Below the pieces are notes generated by a model. That model saw only the letters and a program-made list of their open reading frames with translations, did no database searches and had not been told where the DNA came from. DNA of 64,000 nucleotides from positions 1,364,001-1,428,000 of the forward strand of contig NZ_CP126267.1 in the NCBI RefSeq assembly GCF_001864935.2. The letters are read 5' to 3'. Shown here one piece after another: positions 56,865 to 64,000 of this stretch (position 1 is its first letter; every line of letters begins with the position of its first letter). Origin of the DNA: Curtobacterium sp. MCBA15_012 (GTDB lineage Bacteria; Actinomycetota; Actinomycetes; Actinomycetales; Microbacteriaceae). The position numbers and the translations under genes were made by a program.

Positions 56865-56996
56865 ATGACCGTTCAGAACGACGAGCTCAGCTCGCACCGC
56901 ACCCGCACCAACCGTCGCCCAGACCCCACCCCGGTGGCGACCTCCTCGATCGCCGTCCTCGACGTCGCCGACGCGTCGCAGGAGCCGCAGCGCTGA
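56865..56996 (+). CDS. 43-residue hypothetical small protein
   Basis: A short frame starts MTVQNDELSSHRTRTNRRPD and ends VLDVADASQEPQR. It has a charged N-terminal half and one short hydrophobic strand (PVATSSIAVLDVA) but no membrane helix. AGGA lies eleven bases before the ATG, and TACGGT, a likely -10, is at about 56812. The gap before it (56697-56864) also holds a typical promoter-like sequence. Nothing is known of its role. Confidence 0.5.
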   Translation: MTVQNDELSSHRTRTNRRPDPTPVATSSIAVLDVADASQEPQR

Positions 56997-57109
56997 CCCC
57001 GCGCGGGTCGTGCCCCGCGGACAGCCCAGCACGGACCGGACCCGGTGCCCCTCCCACGAGCGGCACCGGGTCCGCTGCCGTCCGGCAGCCCGTCCGGGCG
57101 CAGGCCGGG

Positions 57110-57262
57110 AGGCGCGGTGCCGGTCCCGGGACCGGCCGCCGGTCGTCCGCCTGACCGACCGCACGACCCGGTGCCGGCCCGGGACCGGCCGCCGGTCGTC
57201 CGCGGGACCGCCCGCGCGACCCGGTGCCGGTCCCGGGACCGGCCGCCGGTCGTGCTGGTGAC
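57110..57262. repeat. 53-54 bp tandem repeat, three copies, with CCCGGG palindromes
   Basis: CGGTGCCGG starts at 57115, 57169 and 57222. Each copy contains CGGTCCCGGGACCGG or CGGCCCGGGACCGG and GCCGCCGGTCGT. It lies in the gap after the 43-residue gene, with a strong hairpin next to it. Confidence 0.85.
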
Positions 57263-57265
57263 GGC

Positions 57266-57310
57266 CTGGAGGCCCGGTGCCGGCCCGACGGACCGGCACC
57301 GGGCCTCCAG
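57266..57310 (-). terminator. 18-bp perfect hairpin after the FadD15-like gene
   Basis: CTGGAGGCCCGGTGCCGG (57266-57283) pairs completely with 57293-57310 over a nine-base loop, 26 bases past the stop of the leftward ligase. It has the GGAGGC/GCCTCC ends of the type B family. Confidence 0.85.
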
Positions 57311-57336
57311 GCGGTCGCCCCGGCCCTGACGGGCCG

Positions 57337-59181
57337 TCAGCCGCGTCGCCGCCGCGAGGTCACGACCGGCGTCGCGGTGGTCTGCACCGCAGACCCCGAG
57401 TAGATGTGCTCGACCTCCGCGGCGAAGTCCTTCATCACGACCGCGCGCTTGATCGTCAGCTTGGGCGTGAGGTGCCCGGACGCCTCGGTGAGCTCGGTGT
57501 CCACCACGGTGAACGACCGGACCGACTCGGCGCGCGACACGCGCTGGTTCGCGGCGTCGATCGCCTCCTGCACGGCCTGGTGGACACGCTCGTCGTACGC
57601 GGCCTCGCGCGCGGTGAGCACGGGGTCGATGCCGCGCGAGCGGCACCAGCCGGGCAGCATCTCCCGGTCGAGGGTGACGAGGGCGGCGACGAACGGCTTG
57701 CCCTCGCCGACCACGACCACCTGGCCGACCAGCGGGTGCTCGCGGATGCCGTCCTCGAGCGGGGCGGGGGCGACGTTCTTGCCGCTCGCGGTGACGATGA
57801 GCTCCTTGGCCCGACCCGTGACCGTGAGCACGCCGTCGGCGTCGAGTCGTCCGAGGTCGCCGGTGCGGAACCAGCCGTCGGCGAACGCCTTCGCGGTGGC
57901 CTCCTCGTTGTGCCAGTACCGGTCGAAGACGTCGACGCCGCGGATGAGGATCTCGCCGTCGTCGGCGATCCGCACCTCGACGCCCGGCAGGGCCCGTCCG
58001 ACGGTGCCGATCCGGAGTTCGGCGGCACGGTTGACCGTGGCGGGCGCGGTGGTCTCCGTCAGTCCGTAGCCCTCGAGGATGTTCACGCCGATCGACCGGA
58101 AGAAGTGCGACAGCCGCGGGGAGAGCGGCGCGGAACCACTGATCGCGTACTCGACCCGTCCGCCGATCGCCGCGCGGAGCTTCGAGAAGACGAGCTTGTC
58201 GAACAGCGCGTAGCGGGCGCGGAGGCCGAACGGCACGCGGCCGGCGGCCACCGCCTCGGAGTGCGCGACCGCGACCGCAGCGGCCGCGCGGAAGACCTTG
58301 CCCTTGCCGCCGAGGTCGGCCTTCTGCTCGGCCGAGTTGTAGATCTTCTCGAACACGCGCGGGACCGCCAGCAGGAACGTCGGGCGGAACGTCGACACCG
58401 CCTGCATGAGGTCGCGCGTGTCCGGTTCGTGGCCGACGAGGACCCCGGTGTGCACCGACATCACCGCGATGAAGCGCGCGAAGACGTGCGCCAGGGGGAT
58501 GAACAGCAGCGTCGACGAGCCCTCGGCGACGACCTCGGGCATGGCCTCGGTGGCGCCCTCGACCGTCGCGGTGAAGTTGTCGTGCCGCAGGACGCAGCCC
58601 TTGGGCCGCCCGGTGGTGCCCGACGTGTAGATGATCGTCGCGTCGTCGTGCCCGTGCACGTCGGCGGTGCGGGCGTCGAGCTCGGCGTCGGTGACGGTCT
58701 CGCCGAGCCGCACGAGGTCGTCGAGTCCGCCGCCGTCGATCGTCCAGTGCTGGCCGAGGTGCGGCAGGTCCGGCGCGATCGAGGCGACCCGGCGCGCGTG
58801 CTCCTCCTGCTCGACCACGATCGCGACGGTCTCGGAGTCGGACAGGATCCAGCGCACCTGGTCGGGCGAACTCGTCTCGTAGACCGGGACCGACACGAGG
58901 CCGGCGGTCCACACCGCGAAGTCGACGAGGGTCCACTCCAGCCGCGTGCGGGACAGGATCGCGACGTGCGACCCGGGCTGCAGGCCGGCGGCCACGAAGC
59001 CCTTGGCGATGCCGCGCACGCGTGCGAGCACGTCCGACGCGGTGATCGGCGTCCAGGTGTCGCCGTGGCGCTCGGCCAGGATGTGCCGGTCGGGCGTGCG
59101 TCGGGCCCGCTCCGAGAGCAGGCGGGCCGCTGACCCGTGGTCGGGTGCGGAGGTGGGTGCGGGCTGCCGCTGATCGTTCAC
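57337..59181 (-). CDS. fadD15: Long-chain fatty-acid-CoA ligase (FadD15-like)
   Basis: The 614-residue enzyme activates fatty acids with ATP and CoA. Motifs: IIYTSGTTGRPKGCVLRHDNF (AMP/ATP signature, A3), SGSAPLSPRLSHFFRSIG and LEGYGLTETTAPATVN (A5), DGWFRTGDLGRLDADGVLTVTGRAKELIVTASGKNVAP (A7-A8, with Asp and Arg for the adenylate). The ~600-residue length and gene order match FadD15. ATG MNDQRQPAPTSAP fits the family. It is divergent from the ROK kinase gene. Confidence 0.93.
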   Translation of the reverse strand: MNDQRQPAPTSAPDHGSAARLLSERARRTPDRHILAERHGDTWTPITASDVLARVRGIAKGFVAAGLQPGSHVAILSRTRLEWTLVDFAVWTAGLVSVPVYETSSPDQVRWILSDSETVAIVVEQEEHARRVASIAPDLPHLGQHWTIDGGGLDDLVRLGETVTDAELDARTADVHGHDDATIIYTSGTTGRPKGCVLRHDNFTATVEGATEAMPEVVAEGSSTLLFIPLAHVFARFIAVMSVHTGVLVGHEPDTRDLMQAVSTFRPTFLLAVPRVFEKIYNSAEQKADLGGKGKVFRAAAAVAVAHSEAVAAGRVPFGLRARYALFDKLVFSKLRAAIGGRVEYAISGSAPLSPRLSHFFRSIGVNILEGYGLTETTAPATVNRAAELRIGTVGRALPGVEVRIADDGEILIRGVDVFDRYWHNEEATAKAFADGWFRTGDLGRLDADGVLTVTGRAKELIVTASGKNVAPAPLEDGIREHPLVGQVVVVGEGKPFVAALVTLDREMLPGWCRSRGIDPVLTAREAAYDERVHQAVQEAIDAANQRVSRAESVRSFTVVDTELTEASGHLTPKLTIKRAVVMKDFAAEVEHIYSGSAVQTTATPVVTSRRRRG

Positions 59182-59360
59182 GGTTGACTCCCTTGTCGGC
59201 CGGTTCGATTCGAGGACGCCTCAGCGACGAGGTGTCCCGATCAGCATATGGCGAGCAGCCGGGGATCCGGTGCGAACCGGGCGGGTGGTCGCCGTGGAGC
59301 CCGGCGGCCCGGTCCGCCGCCGTCCCGGTCGGGTGCAGGGAGGCGGTAGGCTCGGTGCTC

Positions 59361-60314
59361 GTGCATGCCATCGGAATCGACATCGGGGGCACCAAGATCG
59401 CGGGAGCGGTCGTCACGGAGCTCGGCGAGATCCTCGCCGAGGACCGCGTCGCCACCAACGCGGCTGACCCGGACGCCATGCTGGACGACGTCGTGACGAT
59501 GGTCACGCGTCTCCGCGCCGCCCACGACGTGGGAGCGGTCGGCGTCGCGGCGCCGGGCTTCATCGACGCCTCGCAGTCGATCGTCTACTACACGCCCAAC
59601 ATCCGGTGGCGGAACGAGCCCCTGCGGCAGAAGCTGCAGGAGCGGCTCGGCGACCTGCACATCACGGTCGACAACGACGCCAACGCGGCGGGCTGGGCGG
59701 AGTTCCGCTTCGGCGCCGGTCGGCTCGTGTCGGACATGACCATGCTCACGATCGGCACCGGTGTCGGCGGGGCCATCGTCACCGAGGACCGCCTGTTCCG
59801 CGGTGGATTCGGCACCGGCGGCGAGATCGGTCACCTCCGGATCGTGCCGAACGGCCTGCCCTGCGGCTGCGGTGCGCGCGGCTGCATCGAGCAGTACGGC
59901 TCCGGTCGTGCCCTGCAGCGCATGGCGAACGACGTCGCTGACGCCGGCGGCATCGGCTCGGCCCTCGCCGACGCCCGCGAGCAGAACGGCGGGCAGCTCG
60001 ACGGCGGCATCGTCGGGGACCTCATCCTCGCCGACGACCCGGGCGCCCTCGCTGCCCTGCGCCGCCTCGGCCGGCACCTGGGCGAGGCGTGCGCCTCGCT
60101 CTCCGCCGTGCTCGACCCGCAGCTCTTCGTGTTCGGCGGCGGCGTCGCGAGCGCGGGGGACCGGCTGCTCGAGCCGATCAAGCAGGCGTACCTCGCGAAC
60201 CTCCCGGCCCGCGGGTACCACCCGGAGCCCGACTTCGTCATCGCCGAGCTGGTCAACGACGCCGGCGTCGTCGGTGCCGCCGACCTCGCCCGCATCCACG
60301 CCCGCACGGCGTAG
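59361..60314 (+). CDS. ROK-family sugar kinase (glucokinase-like)
   Basis: This is a 317-residue ROK protein. DIGGTKIAGAVV is the ATP phosphate loop, VTVDNDANAAGWAEF and TMLTIGTGVGGAIV are the catalytic and substrate segments, and CGCGARGCIEQYGSG is the ROK zinc motif. The family phosphorylates glucose or similar hexoses; placement beside fadD15 and plsC, as in mycobacteria, favours a glucokinase. GTG is the start: TAGGCT (59347-59352) ends eight bases upstream, so it is leaderless; a GTG two codons earlier is possible. Confidence 0.93.
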   Translation: MHAIGIDIGGTKIAGAVVTELGEILAEDRVATNAADPDAMLDDVVTMVTRLRAAHDVGAVGVAAPGFIDASQSIVYYTPNIRWRNEPLRQKLQERLGDLHITVDNDANAAGWAEFRFGAGRLVSDMTMLTIGTGVGGAIVTEDRLFRGGFGTGGEIGHLRIVPNGLPCGCGARGCIEQYGSGRALQRMANDVADAGGIGSALADAREQNGGQLDGGIVGDLILADDPGALAALRRLGRHLGEACASLSAVLDPQLFVFGGGVASAGDRLLEPIKQAYLANLPARGYHPEPDFVIAELVNDAGVVGAADLARIHARTA

Positions 60315-60352
60315 GGTCCCACCGGCACGTCCGTCGCGAACTGGAGTCGATG

Positions 60353-61078
60353 ATGACCTACTGGCTGCTGAAGAACTTCCTGCTCGGCCCGCTCATCCTC
60401 ACCCTCTTTCGCCCGTGGGTGATCGGCCGCGAGCACGTCCCCGCGAAGGGGCCCGTGATCTTCGCGTCGAACCACATCTCGTTCATCGACTCGGTGGTCC
60501 TGCCCGCGGTGCTCGACCGGCGCATCTCGTTCCTGGCGAAGAGCGACTACTTCACCGGCCGCGGCCTCAAGGGCTGGGCCACGAAGACGTTCTTCAACGC
60601 CATCGGTCAGCTGCCCATCGACCGGTCCGGCGGCAAGGCGTCCGAGGCGTCGCTGCACACCGGCCTCCAGGTGCTCGCCCGGGGTGAGCAGCTCGGCATC
60701 TACCCCGAGGGCACGCGCAGCCCCGACGGCAAGCTCTACCGCGGGCGCACCGGCATCGCGCGGATGATCCTCGAAGGCCGCGTCACGGTCGTCCCGGTCG
60801 CGATGATCGGCACCCGCGAGGTCCAGCAGATCGGGCAGCGGTTCCCGAAGCCGAAGCGCGTCGGCGTCGTGTTCGGCAAGCCGCTCGACTTCTCGCGCTT
60901 CGAGGGGTTCGAGACCGACCGCTTCATCCTGCGCAGCGTCACCGACGAGGTCATGCACGAGCTCGCCGGCCTGAGCCGCCAGGAGTACGTCGACGTCTAC
61001 GCCACGAGCGTCAAGGAGCGCGCGAGCTCCGCACGCGAACAGGTCATGCAGACCCGTCGGGGTCCGGCCGCCCGCTAG
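60353..61078 (+). CDS. plsC: 1-acylglycerol-3-phosphate acyltransferase (PlsC-like)
   Basis: The 241-residue membrane-associated enzyme has NHISFID (H41 and D46 of N-H-x4-D, catalytic) and YPEGTRSPDG (phosphate-contact motif), plus an N-terminal amphipathic/hydrophobic segment (LKNFLLGPLILTLF). It would place an acyl chain at sn-2 of lysophosphatidate, feeding phospholipid synthesis. Two consecutive ATG codons exist; GGAG is six bases before the second, which I use. The gene follows the ROK kinase by 38 bases, in the same operon. Confidence 0.88.
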   Translation: MTYWLLKNFLLGPLILTLFRPWVIGREHVPAKGPVIFASNHISFIDSVVLPAVLDRRISFLAKSDYFTGRGLKGWATKTFFNAIGQLPIDRSGGKASEASLHTGLQVLARGEQLGIYPEGTRSPDGKLYRGRTGIARMILEGRVTVVPVAMIGTREVQQIGQRFPKPKRVGVVFGKPLDFSRFEGFETDRFILRSVTDEVMHELAGLSRQEYVDVYATSVKERASSAREQVMQTRRGPAAR

Positions 61079-61151
61079 GATCTGAGGACCCCGGCACCCG
61101 CCGGACGACCTGTCCCACCAGGTCTGGAACCCAGAACTCCGAGGTACCGCC

Positions 61152-62537
61152 TTGCCCGAGACGCTCGACCCCGTCGCCCTGCACGATCCGGACGTCATCG
61201 AGGGCCTCGACCACTGGCGCACCCTGCCGATCAAGCAGCAGCCGACGTGGCCGGACGCCGCCGAGGCCGAGGCTGCCTCGGCCGAGATCGCCACGCTCCC
61301 GCCGCTCGTCTTCGCGGGCGAGGTCGACAAGCTGCGCGACCGGCTCGCCGCCGCGGCCCAGGGCCGGGCGTTCCTGCTCCAGGGCGGCGACTGCGCCGAG
61401 ACCTTCGCCGGTGCCACCGCCGACTCGATCCGCGACCGCGTGAAGACGATCCTGCAGATGGCGGTCGTGCTGACGTACGGCGCCTCGATGCCGGTCATCA
61501 AGATGGGCCGGATGGCGGGACAGTTCGCCAAGCCCCGGTCGAGCGACTTCGAGACCCGCGGCGACGTCACGCTGCCCGCCTACCGCGGCGACATCGTCAA
61601 CGGCTACGACTTCACGCCGGAGAGCCGCCGCGCCGACCCGCGCCGCCTCGTGCAGGGGTACCACACCGCCGCGTCGACCCTGAACCTCGTCCGCGCCTTC
61701 ACGCAGGGCGGGTTCGCCGACCTGCGCCAGGTGCACTCCTGGAACAAGGGCTTCGCGTCGAACCCGGCCAACGCCCGGTACGAGCACCTGGCGAAGGAGA
61801 TCGACCGCGCGATCCGCTTCATGGACGCCTGCGGTGCCGACTTCGAGGCGCTCAAGCACACCGAGTTCTACGCCTCGCACGAGGGTCTGCTCATGGACTA
61901 CGAGCGCCCGATGACCCGGATCGACTCCCGCTCCGGCCAGGCGTACGACACCTCCGGCCACTTCATCTGGATCGGGGAGCGCACGCGCGACCTGGACGGC
62001 GCACACGTCGACTTCCTGTCCCGTGTCCGGAACCCGATCGGCGTGAAGCTCGGCCCCACCACCTCGGTCGCCGACATGCAGGCCCTCGTCGAGAAGCTCG
62101 ACCCCGAGCGCGAGCCCGGGCGCCTGACGTTCATCACCCGCATGGGCGCCGGCAAGATCCGCGACGAGCTCCCGAAGCTGCTCGAGGCGATCAAGGGCAT
62201 GGAAGCCAACCCGCTCTGGGTCACCGACCCGATGCACGGCAACGGTCTGACCACCCCGACGGGCTACAAGACCCGCCGGTTCGACGACGTCGTGGACGAG
62301 GTCCTCGGCTTCTTCGAGGCGCACCGACAGGTGGGCACGTACCCGGGCGGCATGCACGTCGAGCTCACGGGTGACGACGTCACCGAGTGCCTCGGCGGCT
62401 CGGAGCAGATCGACGAGGCGACCCTGGCGACGCGCTACGAGTCGCTGTGCGACCCGCGCCTGAACCACATGCAGTCGCTCGAGCTCGCGTTCCTCGTGGC
62501 CGAGGAGCTCGGCGCGCACCCGTACGTGCGCGCGTAG
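61152..62537 (+). CDS. aroG: Class II DAHP synthase (AroG)
   Basis: The 461-residue class II 3-deoxy-D-arabino-heptulosonate-7-phosphate synthase carries out the first step of aromatic amino acid biosynthesis from PEP and erythrose-4-phosphate. It contains LQGGDCAETFAG, VIKMGRMAGQFAKPRSSDFE, GYHTAASTLNLVRAF, WVTDPMHGNG and GGMHVELTGDDVTECLGGS, which hold the metal and substrate ligands. TTG is the start (MPETLDPVALH), after GAGGTACCGCC. The family in mycobacteria forms a complex with chorismate mutase; none is present here. A 24-bp hairpin terminator follows. Confidence 0.95.
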   Translation: MPETLDPVALHDPDVIEGLDHWRTLPIKQQPTWPDAAEAEAASAEIATLPPLVFAGEVDKLRDRLAAAAQGRAFLLQGGDCAETFAGATADSIRDRVKTILQMAVVLTYGASMPVIKMGRMAGQFAKPRSSDFETRGDVTLPAYRGDIVNGYDFTPESRRADPRRLVQGYHTAASTLNLVRAFTQGGFADLRQVHSWNKGFASNPANARYEHLAKEIDRAIRFMDACGADFEALKHTEFYASHEGLLMDYERPMTRIDSRSGQAYDTSGHFIWIGERTRDLDGAHVDFLSRVRNPIGVKLGPTTSVADMQALVEKLDPEREPGRLTFITRMGAGKIRDELPKLLEAIKGMEANPLWVTDPMHGNGLTTPTGYKTRRFDDVVDEVLGFFEAHRQVGTYPGGMHVELTGDDVTECLGGSEQIDEATLATRYESLCDPRLNHMQSLELAFLVAEELGAHPYVRA

Positions 62538-62552
62538 TCCCGACGCGACCCG

Positions 62553-62604
62553 ACGACGGACGGGAGGCGCGGTGCCAGCCGGCACCGCGCCTCCCGTCCG
62601 TCGT
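62553..62604 (+). terminator. 24-bp perfect hairpin after aroG (type B family)
   Basis: ACGACGGACGGGAGGCGCGG and the next bases (62553-62576) pair completely with 62581-62604 around an AGCC loop. It immediately follows the aroG stop and also faces the leftward pknL-like gene, so it can serve both strands. The 3' flank (CGTGTGGT) repeats the flank of array type B units. Confidence 0.9.
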
Positions 62605-62713
62605 GTGGTCGCGCCCCACGCGCCGGCCGTCGGCCCGCCTGGTCCGGCTCACCCCGGCCTGCCTGCCCTGGCCCCGCCCGGTCCGACCCACCCCGCCCGC
62701 CTGTTCGCGAAAG

Positions 62714-62750
62714 CGACAGATCGCCGCGGACCATCCGCGGCGATCTGTCG
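62714..62750. repeat. 17-bp perfect hairpin, variant of the 60-bp plan
   Basis: CGACAGATCGCCGCGGA (62714-62730) pairs perfectly with 62734-62750 around a three-base CCA loop; GCGAAA before it and TTTCCGC after it extend the symmetry. It lies ~110 bases after the aroG type B hairpin, the same B-to-A spacing as in the 31.7-32.7 kb array. Confidence 0.8.
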
Positions 62751-62795
62751 TTTCCGCGGACACGTCGGCGCCGGGAGGACGAGGACTGTCGCCTT

Positions 62796-62904
62796 CGCCG
62801 CACGGCGGCGCACCCGCGCCGCACGGCGGCGCACCCGCGCCGCACGGCGGCGCACCCGCGCCGCACGGCGGCGCACCCCGCGCCACACGGCGGCGCCCGA
62901 CGCC
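62796..62904. repeat. 21-bp tandem repeat, four copies and a fifth diverged
   Basis: GCACGGCGGCGCACCCGCGCC begins at 62800, 62821, 62842 and 62863, and a changed ACACGGCGGCG at 62885. It is the direct 3' flank of the pknL-like gene. Frames across it code Arg/Ala repeats and are not called. Confidence 0.9.
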
Positions 62905-62925
62905 GCGCCCCGCGCGAGCCGGTGG

Positions 62926-64000
62926 CTAGAGGTCGTAGCGGAGCGTGATGGTGTCGCCGCGGTGCACGGTCGTGCCCTGCACCGGGTCGGTGGAGGACAC
63001 CGGCAGGACCGACTTCCAGTCGCCGATGCGGCAGAGCAGGTTGGTGCACTCCGGGACCGAGACCTCGAGCCCGAGGTTCTCGAGCGTGGCGGTGGCCTCG
63101 TCGATCGTCTTGCCGGCGACGTTCGGCAGCGTGATCGGGGTCGGACCGCGCGAGACGACGACGTTCACCGCGCTGCCCTGCACGACGGGGGAGCCCTCGG
63201 CCTCGGCGGAGATCACCTGCCCCTTCGGCACCGAGTCGTCGTACCGTTGGGTCTGCTCGCCGAGGGTCAGTCCCACGCTCTCGAGCGTCGTCGACGCGTC
63301 GGCGACGGTCTTGCCCCGGACGTCCGGCACCGGGCCGAGCGAGACCGTGAGGGTCACCGGGCCGCGCTCCCCGTACTCGGGCACCTGGGCGAGGTCGACG
63401 GTCTGGCCGTCGGTCCCCACCCCGGTGGCGGCGATGACGGTGTCCTTCGGCGCGTCGGCCGAGAACTCGTAGCGGTCGTCCTGCAGCTGGAAGTCGTCGT
63501 CGAGCGCCGCGGTCACGGTGGACACGGGTTGGCCGACGATCGCCGGCAGGGTGATCATCCGCGGGCCGTCCGAGACGACGATCTGCACCGAGGTGCCCTT
63601 GCGGACCTCGCGTGCTGCTGCGGGCTTCGTCGTCGAGACCTGGCCGCGCGTGACGACCGCGTCGAACCGGCTCGCGGTGGCCGCTGCGGTCCGGAGGCCC
63701 TGCGCCTCGAGCAGCTGCCGGGCCTGGGAGACGGACTTGCCCGCGACCTCGGGGATGCGGACGTTGCCCCACGGGCCGGGGCCGAACGCCCAGCCGACGA
63801 CGCCGGCCAGGACCGCGAGGACGACGACGATCGTGAGGACGATCCACCCGCGGCGTCGACGCTTGGCGGACTTGTCGGCGAGGCGCTGTCCTGCGGGGGA
63901 GAGCGCGCCGGGCTGGGAGCCGGTGCGGCGGGGGCCGGGAGCACCGCGACGGACCGGGGCGGACGGGGCGTCGGCGGTGGCGCGGGGGATGACGCTCGTC
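62926..64000 (-). CDS. pknL: PknL/PknB-type Ser/Thr kinase, C-terminal transmembrane and PASTA part (cut by window edge)
   Basis: The frame is open to the window end, so the kinase catalytic part is outside. What is seen is a juxtamembrane basic/Pro region, a single membrane helix (RGWIVLTIVVVLAVLAGVVGWAF) and about four PASTA repeats with the typical P-x-V-x-G/A-x-x-x-x-x-A start (for example VRIPEVAGKSVSQARQLLE, LPNVAGKTIDEATATLENLG). PASTA domains sense peptidoglycan fragments outside the cell. The final repeat contains ECTNLLCR, two Cys that may form a disulfide. Position beside aroG matches pknL of other actinobacteria, although PknB cannot be excluded. Confidence 0.88.
   Translation of the reverse strand, partial: TSVIPRATADAPSAPVRRGAPGPRRTGSQPGALSPAGQRLADKSAKRRRRGWIVLTIVVVLAVLAGVVGWAFGPGPWGNVRIPEVAGKSVSQARQLLEAQGLRTAAATASRFDAVVTRGQVSTTKPAAAREVRKGTSVQIVVSDGPRMITLPAIVGQPVSTVTAALDDDFQLQDDRYEFSADAPKDTVIAATGVGTDGQTVDLAQVPEYGERGPVTLTVSLGPVPDVRGKTVADASTTLESVGLTLGEQTQRYDDSVPKGQVISAEAEGSPVVQGSAVNVVVSRGPTPITLPNVAGKTIDEATATLENLGLEVSVPECTNLLCRIGDWKSVLPVSSTDPVQGTTVHRGDTITLRYDL

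Noticed and set aside
56873..59563. An 896-codon minus-strand frame across fadD15 and the repeats
   Set aside because: It is a shadow in a different frame from the 614-residue ligase, which has all its motifs.
1..64000. tRNA, rRNA, tmRNA or RNase P genes
   Set aside because: I saw no cloverleaf with a GGTTCGAATCC-type T loop or any ribosomal RNA signature on either strand; a weak tRNA cannot be excluded without a covariance search.

Overview
The window is about 72% GC. It has dense gene packing, GTG/TTG starts and many starts that sit 6-8 bases after a TANNNT hexamer, the layout of leaderless actinobacterial transcripts. MshA-like, FtsR/GarA, PknL/AroG/FadD15 and mycobacteria-style DNA-repair genes also point to an actinobacterium. 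The overall gene content and codon use look like Microbacteriaceae, most likely Curtobacterium or a close relative (inference). I see no tRNA, rRNA, CRISPR, prophage or transposase gene. About 66 protein-coding genes can be supported, including five small ones (31-85 codons).

1-12 kb: the start of a SWIM/SNF2-type helicase (cut by the window edge), a BLUF photoreceptor, an acyl-lipid desaturase, two APC amino-acid permeases (the second with a His-rich repeat tail and a translationally coupled 31-residue membrane peptide), DUF427 and DoxX-like proteins, and a lysozyme-like secreted protein. 10.6-17 kb: a uracil-DNA glycosylase-like gene coupled to an MshA-like glycosyltransferase, a DUF429 protein, and split NHEJ-type repair genes (a stand-alone LigD polymerase domain and a separate ATP-dependent ligase) flanking a tiny ORF with an iron-box-like operator. 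17-25 kb: azoreductase, a sortase-type (LAFTG) surface protein, and a LysR regulator divergent from the bifunctional proline catabolic gene putA. 24.5-32 kb: tandem VOC proteins, a thioesterase, TetR/acyl-CoA dehydrogenase and HxlR/oxidoreductase divergent pairs, and a patatin-like lipase. 31.7-32.7 kb is a striking gene-free array of alternating hairpins.

33-43 kb: an MFS exporter, LysR, NADP-dependent oxidoreductase, GNAT, PhnB-like, MarR and metallophosphoesterase genes, then a thiamine salvage operon (thiM-thiE-thiD/tenA) led by a TPP riboswitch. 43-50 kb: a NUDIX-NYN-like fusion, a phosphotransferase, a J-domain/NERD-like protein, an S4 protein and an HtrA-type protease. 50-56.7 kb: a FecCD siderophore permease pair, the GarA-FtsR-MerR regulatory cluster, a ParA ATPase and peptide deformylase. 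57-64 kb: FadD15-like ligase, ROK kinase, PlsC-like acyltransferase, class II DAHP synthase (aroG) and the PASTA end of a PknL-like kinase, an order that resembles the mycobacterial pknL-aroG-fadD15 neighbourhood.

The most unusual content is non-coding. A family of imperfect palindromes, each exactly 60 bp, occurs seven times: twice alone and five times in the 31.7-32.7 kb array. In the array they alternate with a second hairpin type built on GGGAGGC/GCCTCCC, relatives of which lie between genes elsewhere. Many other gaps carry their own tandem repeats with periods of 21-72 bp.
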